A stretch of DNA of 8,438 nt. Origin: JAVBKA01 sp031546715 (lineage in GTDB: Bacteria > Bacillota > Clostridia > Oscillospirales > UBA929). The notes under the pieces are model-generated. The model was not told the origin of the DNA and searched no databases. It saw only the letters and a program-made list of their open reading frames with translations. A program made the translations under genes and the position numbers. This document shows positions 6,042-8,438 of the stretch, piece by piece (positions within the stretch are counted from its first letter, which is position 1; each line of letters begins with the position of its first letter). Location: positions 1-8,438 of the forward strand of contig JAVBKA010000085.1 of assembly GCA_031546715.1 (NCBI GenBank). The letters run 5' to 3'.

Positions 6042-6070
6042 ATGATAGGGGAAAATTCCCCTAATGTCAA
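6042..6070 (-). promoter_or_regulatory. Promoter of the 57-aa gene
   Basis: On the minus strand TTGACA (complement of 6065-6070) and TATCAT (complement of 6042-6047) stand 17 bp apart. The spacer is occupied almost entirely by the palindrome at 6046-6063. A repressor bound there would block RNA polymerase directly. Confidence 0.75.
6046..6063. promoter_or_regulatory. Palindromic operator TAGGGGAAAATTCCCCTA
   Basis: Two perfect 8-bp arms (TAGGGGAA and TTCCCCTA) flank a central AA. The site fills the spacer between -35 and -10 of the minus-strand promoter and lies 48 bp upstream of the first XRE gene. A half-site-like TTGGGGA occurs at 6024-6030. The size and symmetry suit a dimeric XRE/Cro repressor, and the first XRE protein is the obvious candidate. 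Binding is inference. Confidence 0.7.
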
Positions 6071-6111
6071 TACTATATTTAGAGTAAAATGACATGAAAG
6101 CAGGTGGGGAT

Positions 6112-6324
6112 ATGTACCCTAGAATTAAAGAGATTAGAGAGCAGAAAAAACTTACTCAACTTCAAGTTTCTATGAGGCTTGAAATTGATCAGTCTGACTA
6201 CTCTAAATATGAGCGCGGCGTCCATGCTGCGCCGATTGAGTTTTATATCAATCTCGCTAATATTTATAACACAAGCGTGGATTATATTTTAGGGCAGACA
6301 GACAACCGTAAGCGGTATGAGTAA
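6112..6324 (+). CDS. XRE/Cro-type helix-turn-helix regulator, copy 1
   Basis: This 70-aa protein is little more than one HTH domain. MYPRIKEIREQKKLTQ is helix 1, LQVSMRLEIDQSDYSKYERG (17-36) is the helix-turn-helix with the typical S-x-YERG end, and INLANIYNTSVDYILGQTD (46-64) is the closing helix pair seen in many phage-like and clostridial XRE regulators. I chose ATG 6112 because AGGTGGGG lies just upstream and because the second copy aligns from the same MYPRIK; an in-frame ATG at 6094 would add six residues. It is divergent from the 57-aa gene with the palindrome between them, so it is probably that gene's regulator and possibly its own. It is about 80% identical to copy 2. Only a weak -10-like box (TATATT, 6074-6079) was found for it. 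Confidence 0.9.
   Translation: MYPRIKEIREQKKLTQLQVSMRLEIDQSDYSKYERGVHAAPIEFYINLANIYNTSVDYILGQTDNRKRYE
6277..6322 (+). repeat. 46-bp exact direct repeat, copy A
   Basis: The 46 bases from GTGGATTATA to CGGTATGAGT are identical to 6585-6630. They encode the last residues (VDYILGQTDNRKRYE) of both XRE genes and run to the first base of the stop codon. Upstream of this block the two genes differ at many positions, so the 3' ends look recently homogenised. Confidence 0.9.
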
Positions 6325-6419
6325 TGCTGTAGTATTGTCAATTTGTCGTTAGGTCTCAATCGTTTTCATCCTGTCAACAACTATAATGAGTTAAAATAAA
6401 GCAAAGGGCGGTGAGGGCT

Positions 6420-6632
6420 TTGTATCCAAGGATTAAGGAATTGCGTATTGAAAAGAAACTTTCGCAATTACAAATTTCAATGAAATTGGAAATCGACCAA
6501 TCATATTACTCAAAGTATGAACGCGGCGAGCATGAGCCGCCGTCCAGCGTACTTATCAATCTTGCTAATATTTACAACACCAGTGTGGATTATATTTTAG
6601 GGCAGACAGACAACCGTAAGCGGTATGAGTGA
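6420..6632 (+). CDS. XRE/Cro-type helix-turn-helix regulator, copy 2
   Basis: This is a 70-aa paralogue of copy 1, identical at 56 of 70 positions and completely so from residue 46 to the end. Differences cluster in helix 1 (IRIEKK region), in the recognition segment (QSYYSKYERG against QSDYSKYERG, Asp29 to Tyr) and in the loop 37-45, where copy 2 has EHEPPSSVL. That suggests changed DNA or effector specificity. The start is taken as TTG 6420, which aligns with the Met of copy 1 and has GGTGAGG just upstream; GTG 6411 is an in-frame alternative. A TATAAT box (6382-6387) precedes it and aligns with the upstream region of copy 1 (TGTCAA then CTATA-T), but the palindrome is missing. Confidence 0.88.
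   Translation: MYPRIKELRIEKKLSQLQISMKLEIDQSYYSKYERGEHEPPSSVLINLANIYNTSVDYILGQTDNRKRYE
6585..6630 (+). repeat. 46-bp exact direct repeat, copy B
   Basis: Second copy of the block at 6277-6322, in the same reading frame. The next base differs, so copy 1 ends TAA and copy 2 ends TGA. Recombination between the two blocks would delete 308 bp and fuse the two regulators into one intact gene. Confidence 0.9.
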
Positions 6633-6657
6633 AGGCTGATGATGGAATAAGTAAAAC

Positions 6658-6742
6658 CTAACATAATGATAACACTTTGTTTGCATACAGTCGATAGAGT
6701 TTGTAATAAAATACTAACATAATAGTTGTGAGGTGTTAGTAT
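6658..6742 (+). promoter_or_regulatory. Promoter and inverted/direct repeats in front of the RHH gene
   Basis: TTGCAT (6681-6686) and TAATAA (6704-6709) form a -35/-10 pair with a 17-bp spacer. The decamer CTAACATAAT occurs at 6658-6667 and again at 6714-6723, flanking the promoter. ATACTAACA (6711-6719) and TGTTAGTAT (6734-6742) form a perfect 9-bp inverted repeat with a 14-nt loop; the right arm includes the first two bases of the ATG, and the loop holds the GTGAGG ribosome site. Both patterns would suit autoregulation by the ribbon-helix-helix product or translational control by the hairpin. Confidence 0.55.
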
Positions 6743-6929
6743 GGCTACAAGTAAAATACAGACTGGAATTAGATTTGAGGAAGAAATGCTGCGCAAGCTT
6801 ACGTATATTGCCAAGAAAAACCGCCGTTCGCTTAATGCTCAGCTTGAATACTTAGCACAGCAGTGCATTGAGAGTTATGAATCGGCGCATGGCGTTATTA
6901 TTGAAGCTACGGACAGTGAAAGAGAATAA
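6741..6929 (+). CDS. Arc/MetJ-type ribbon-helix-helix regulator
   Basis: This 62-aa protein fits the ribbon-helix-helix fold. Residues 4-10 (SKIQTGI) form the DNA-contacting beta strand, FEEEMLRKLTYIAKKN is helix A, RRSLNAQLEYLAQQCIESYE is helix B with the usual R/K-S-x-N-x-x-x-E pattern of Arc-like proteins, and a short acidic tail follows. It should dimerise through the strands and bind short repeated operators. The start ATG has GAGG upstream with proper spacing and lies at the edge of a 9-bp inverted repeat. It follows two XRE regulators on the same strand but has its own promoter. It resembles the antitoxin half of toxin-antitoxin pairs; no toxin-like gene follows, so it appears solitary. 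Stop at 6927-6929, 5 bp before the convergent HD remnant. Confidence 0.82.
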   Translation: MATSKIQTGIRFEEEMLRKLTYIAKKNRRSLNAQLEYLAQQCIESYESAHGVIIEATDSERE

Positions 6930-6934
6930 AAGCT

Positions 6935-7240
6935 CTAAGTCTGCAATTTTTTCAAAAACCGTGTTACGGCTTCTTCCTCTTTGCGCTTATCTACCCCTGT
7001 TCTGCCAAGACGGTCACATAAACCAAGCAGTGCAATGTCGCCCATGTTTACATCGGCAGTCATGGAGGGGATATCGGCAAAGGGCAAATTTTTGTCCACG
7101 AACATAAGCTGCATATGCCAGCGCACTAGCTTCGTTACTCCGAAGATGAAGTCTGCGTCCTCGGTAAAACTGCGGAGGAATGCGGCGGCAAGATGTTCCC
7201 CTTCTTTATCATGGTCGTAAGCGGTATTTTTGCCGCCTAG
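6935..7240 (-). pseudogene. C-terminal fragment of an HD-domain CCA-type tRNA nucleotidyltransferase
   Basis: The frame ending at TAG 6935-6937 encodes DHDKEGEHLAAAFLRSF, VTKLVRWHMQ, DIALLGLCDRLGRTG and a Lys-rich end. In CCA-adding and related poly(A)-polymerase-like proteins, a GHDxxGExxAxxFLRRLT...VxxLVRxHM...CDxxGR series makes up the HD domain after the catalytic head. The nucleotidyltransferase head and RNA-binding region are missing. Homology seems to fade upstream of about 7225-7240, and the frame then runs into the terminator hairpin at 7268-7305. The only nearby ATG lies in that hairpin and has no ribosome site. I read it as a remnant of a deleted gene. The family call rests on motif recognition. 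Confidence 0.65.
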
Positions 7241-7267
7241 ACGCCCAAAATACTTAGCGAATAATAT

Positions 7268-7305
7268 AAATACCCTCATGCTATAAAAGCGTGAGGGTAT
7301 TTTTT
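7268..7305. terminator. Bidirectional intrinsic terminator
   Basis: A 14-bp uninterrupted stem (7268-7281 with 7289-7302, one U-G pair) surrounds the loop TATAAAA. The plus strand continues into T7 (7299 region to 7305); the minus strand continues TTTATATTATT. It lies about 50 bp past the stop of yaaR and should end the minus-strand flagellar unit. Confidence 0.8.
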
Positions 7306-7351
7306 GTGCTTTTTGGGGCTGGGTCACGACAAAGGACACGATGTACAGCGG

Positions 7352-7801
7352 CTACATCAAAATATCCACCAGCATACCACGGATTTCGTCAATGCCGGCA
7401 AGGACAGAAATATTATCAATTTCAGACTTCAAAAGCTCCTTAGTCATTTCCTCGAGCTTTTCATTAATGCGCTTAATTATGGCGTACATACGGTGTCTGC
7501 CACGGGCATCGAAGGTGCTTTGTTTCTTAAATTCGTATATAAATCGAATTGCCTCGCCTAGATACTCGGTTATCATTTCTTTAAAACGCTTTAACTCCAA
7601 AATATCACAGCGGCGACCTACGATTTCACCCTGTTTGGTGATGTCTATAGACATATCGGCAAGCTTTTGCTGATAGTTATCACGGGTTACAGTGGACATC
7701 GCCTCACGAAAACCGTTCTTGACAGGATTTTTTTGGGAGCGTTCCGGAACTTGTCCTGCTTGAACCATGTTCGCCAGTGAATTTAAGTCATTAATTCTCA
7801 T
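7352..7801 (-). CDS. yaaR: YaaR family protein (DUF327)
   Basis: The 149-aa product matches the YaaR/DUF327 family in length and features. A disordered N-terminal third with basic residues (NPVKNGFREAM) is followed by LADMSIDITKQGEIVGRRCD, LKRFKEMITEYLGEAIRF, and a long helical part with the family-typical GRHRMYAIIKRINEKLEEMTKELL (split here into short helices) and a final GMLVDILM. Members are common in flagellated and spore-forming Firmicutes, often beside flagellar genes, and no biochemical activity is established. The ATG overlaps the stop of the upstream gene as ATGA (7798-7801), implying translational coupling. It has no signal peptide or membrane helix, so it is cytoplasmic. A terminator follows. 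Confidence 0.88.
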   Translation of the reverse strand: MRINDLNSLANMVQAGQVPERSQKNPVKNGFREAMSTVTRDNYQQKLADMSIDITKQGEIVGRRCDILELKRFKEMITEYLGEAIRFIYEFKKQSTFDARGRHRMYAIIKRINEKLEEMTKELLKSEIDNISVLAGIDEIRGMLVDILM

Positions 7802-8220
7802 TTTTGCTTATCAAAGTAAGTCGCGCCTACCTCTGTTCCAAAGGATTCATAACCTTTAAAAGCCTTTTGACCGTCTCTATTGCGCTTTAACTGGGTTTTA
7901 AGCTCCTCGGCACGTTCTTCGGCTTTTTGTTCGTTAAGCTTGTCTTGAACCGCTATATCGGTGACTAATGCGTCGGATTTTGCGTTCAATGTGGAAAAAT
8001 CAGGCTCGGTGCGCAATATGTTGACGTCAGGTAGAGTGTTTTGAATTTCTTGGAGTTGGTCTATCATTTTTTGGCGCACGGAAATGCTGGTAAGGAGGTC
8101 GTCCATATCCTCCTGTGCGATGAATTTTGGCTGCATTTTCGTCAGCTTTAGTATTTTATCCAGAATGTCCAGTCTTTGTTTTAACAATTCAATAACCTGA
8201 TCATGTGTTACTGTTGCCAT
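7798..8220 (-). CDS. FlgN-like flagellar export chaperone (probable)
   Basis: This 140-aa protein is almost entirely helical. Residues 5-35 (QVIELLKQRLDILDKILKLT) and 40-65 (AQEDMDDLLTSISVRQKMIDQL) form the helical hairpin typical of FlgN chaperones, which hold FlgK/FlgL hook-junction proteins for export. A helical middle and a charged coiled segment (KLNEQKAEERAEELKTQLKR, near 93-113) follow. The C-terminal KGYESFGTEVGATYFDKQ tail (residues 120-139) recalls the GY-x-N/S tails of such proteins in Clostridia. The start is supported by AAGGGG on the gene strand, 8 nt upstream, and a -35/-10 pair at 8252-8280. It is coupled by ATGA overlap to yaaR. FlgN proteins are poorly conserved, so the family name is inferred from shape, length and neighbour. 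Confidence 0.6.
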   Translation of the reverse strand: MATVTHDQVIELLKQRLDILDKILKLTKMQPKFIAQEDMDDLLTSISVRQKMIDQLQEIQNTLPDVNILRTEPDFSTLNAKSDALVTDIAVQDKLNEQKAEERAEELKTQLKRNRDGQKAFKGYESFGTEVGATYFDKQK

Positions 8221-8251
8221 CTCTCTATCCCCTTAAAATCAGTCTAGTATC

Positions 8252-8298
8252 ATAATATAACTTTTTGGTGGAAAATGCAACAACATTTAGCGTTGTTG
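8252..8298 (-). promoter_or_regulatory. Promoter of the flagellar unit with an inverted repeat at the -35 box
   Basis: On the minus strand TTGCAT (complement of 8275-8280) and TATTAT (complement of 8252-8257) are 17 bp apart, about 30 bp upstream of the first start codon. A 7-bp perfect inverted repeat, CAACAAC (8278-8284) and GTTGTTG (8292-8298), overlaps the edge of the -35 box and may be an operator. Confidence 0.55.
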
Positions 8299-8328
8299 GG
8301 GTGATGAGTGTGTTCGCAGTTTCTCGTA

Positions 8329-8428
8329 GGGCAAGGGCGCGGCTCTTGCCCAATGATTTTGGGTTTGTGCTATGTTTAGGGTTTTACCACCCCGCCCGTT
8401 GGGCACCCCTCCACAGGAGGGGAATTTT
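8329..8428. repeat. GC-rich palindromic intergenic repeat region
   Basis: The end of the window has three hairpins: GGGCAAG/CTTGCCC (8329-8351), GCCC-GTT-GGGC (8394-8404) and CCCCTCC-ACA-GGAGGGG (8406-8422), the last followed by AATTTTGG. No open frame is visible from 8281 to 8438. The CACCCCTCC...GGAGGGGAATTTT pattern resembles dispersed palindromic repeats found many times in the genomes of gut Clostridia. That comparison is from memory. It could also act as a terminator for a gene beyond the window. Confidence 0.55.
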
Positions 8429-8438
8429 GGAGCGAAAG

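Noticed and set aside
6277..6630. CRISPR-like or attachment-site repeat
   Set aside because: There are only two copies, and both encode the ends of paralogous genes. No spacer array, cas gene or integrase is present.
6590..6814. 74-aa minus-strand frame opposite the RHH gene start
   Set aside because: No ribosome site supports it, and it overlaps the promoter and two supported genes on the other strand.

Overview
The window looks like chromosomal DNA of a low-to-moderate GC, flagellated, Gram-positive anaerobe of the Clostridia type. The signs are strong AGGAGG-like ribosome binding sites, consensus sigma-A promoters with 17-bp spacers, a YaaR (DUF327) gene next to a flagellar-chaperone-like gene, a lipoprotein, and a wall-type surface protein with a C-terminal membrane anchor. 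The species cannot be named from the sequence alone.

Left part (1-1160). The 3' end of an unrecognised gene is followed directly by an orphan C-terminal scrap that resembles TrmO/TsaA tRNA methyltransferase. Next, on the minus strand, is a single-domain SLOG (DUF2493-like) protein. Positions 846-1101 hold what I consider the most interesting element: a near-consensus promoter, a compact multi-stem RNA whose closing helix starts at the predicted transcription start, and a 15-bp intrinsic terminator. I do not recognise the RNA as any known family. A GGTTTT hexanucleotide repeat separates the terminator from the next gene.

Middle part (1158-5800). A large minus-strand surface protein carries a signal peptide, leucine-rich repeats of the LSGEIP type, Ig-like domains, Pro/Thr linkers and a membrane anchor. 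Divergent from it, a perfect consensus promoter and a hairpin leader precede a HExxHxxGxxD zinc-metallopeptidase domain without a signal peptide. Its best-placed start codon is out of frame across a run of eight A. A convergent minus-strand lipoprotein gene of unknown function ends 1 bp from it.

Regulatory cluster (5812-6929). A 57-aa minus-strand gene is driven by a promoter whose spacer is filled by a palindrome (TAGGGGAAAATTCCCCTA). Divergent from it are two tandem paralogous 70-aa XRE/Cro-type regulators sharing an exact 46-bp 3' repeat, then a 62-aa ribbon-helix-helix regulator whose start region lies in a 9-bp inverted repeat. A plausible reading is a small autoregulated switch, with the first XRE protein binding the palindrome and repressing the 57-aa gene.

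Right part (6935-8438). A C-terminal fragment of an HD-domain CCA-type tRNA nucleotidyltransferase lies just beyond the terminator of a two-gene minus-strand flagellar unit (FlgN-like, then YaaR, overlapping by ATGA). The window ends in GC-rich palindromic sequence typical of dispersed intergenic repeats. Two gene scraps, a paralogous duplication and dispersed repeats suggest a recombination-prone accessory segment.
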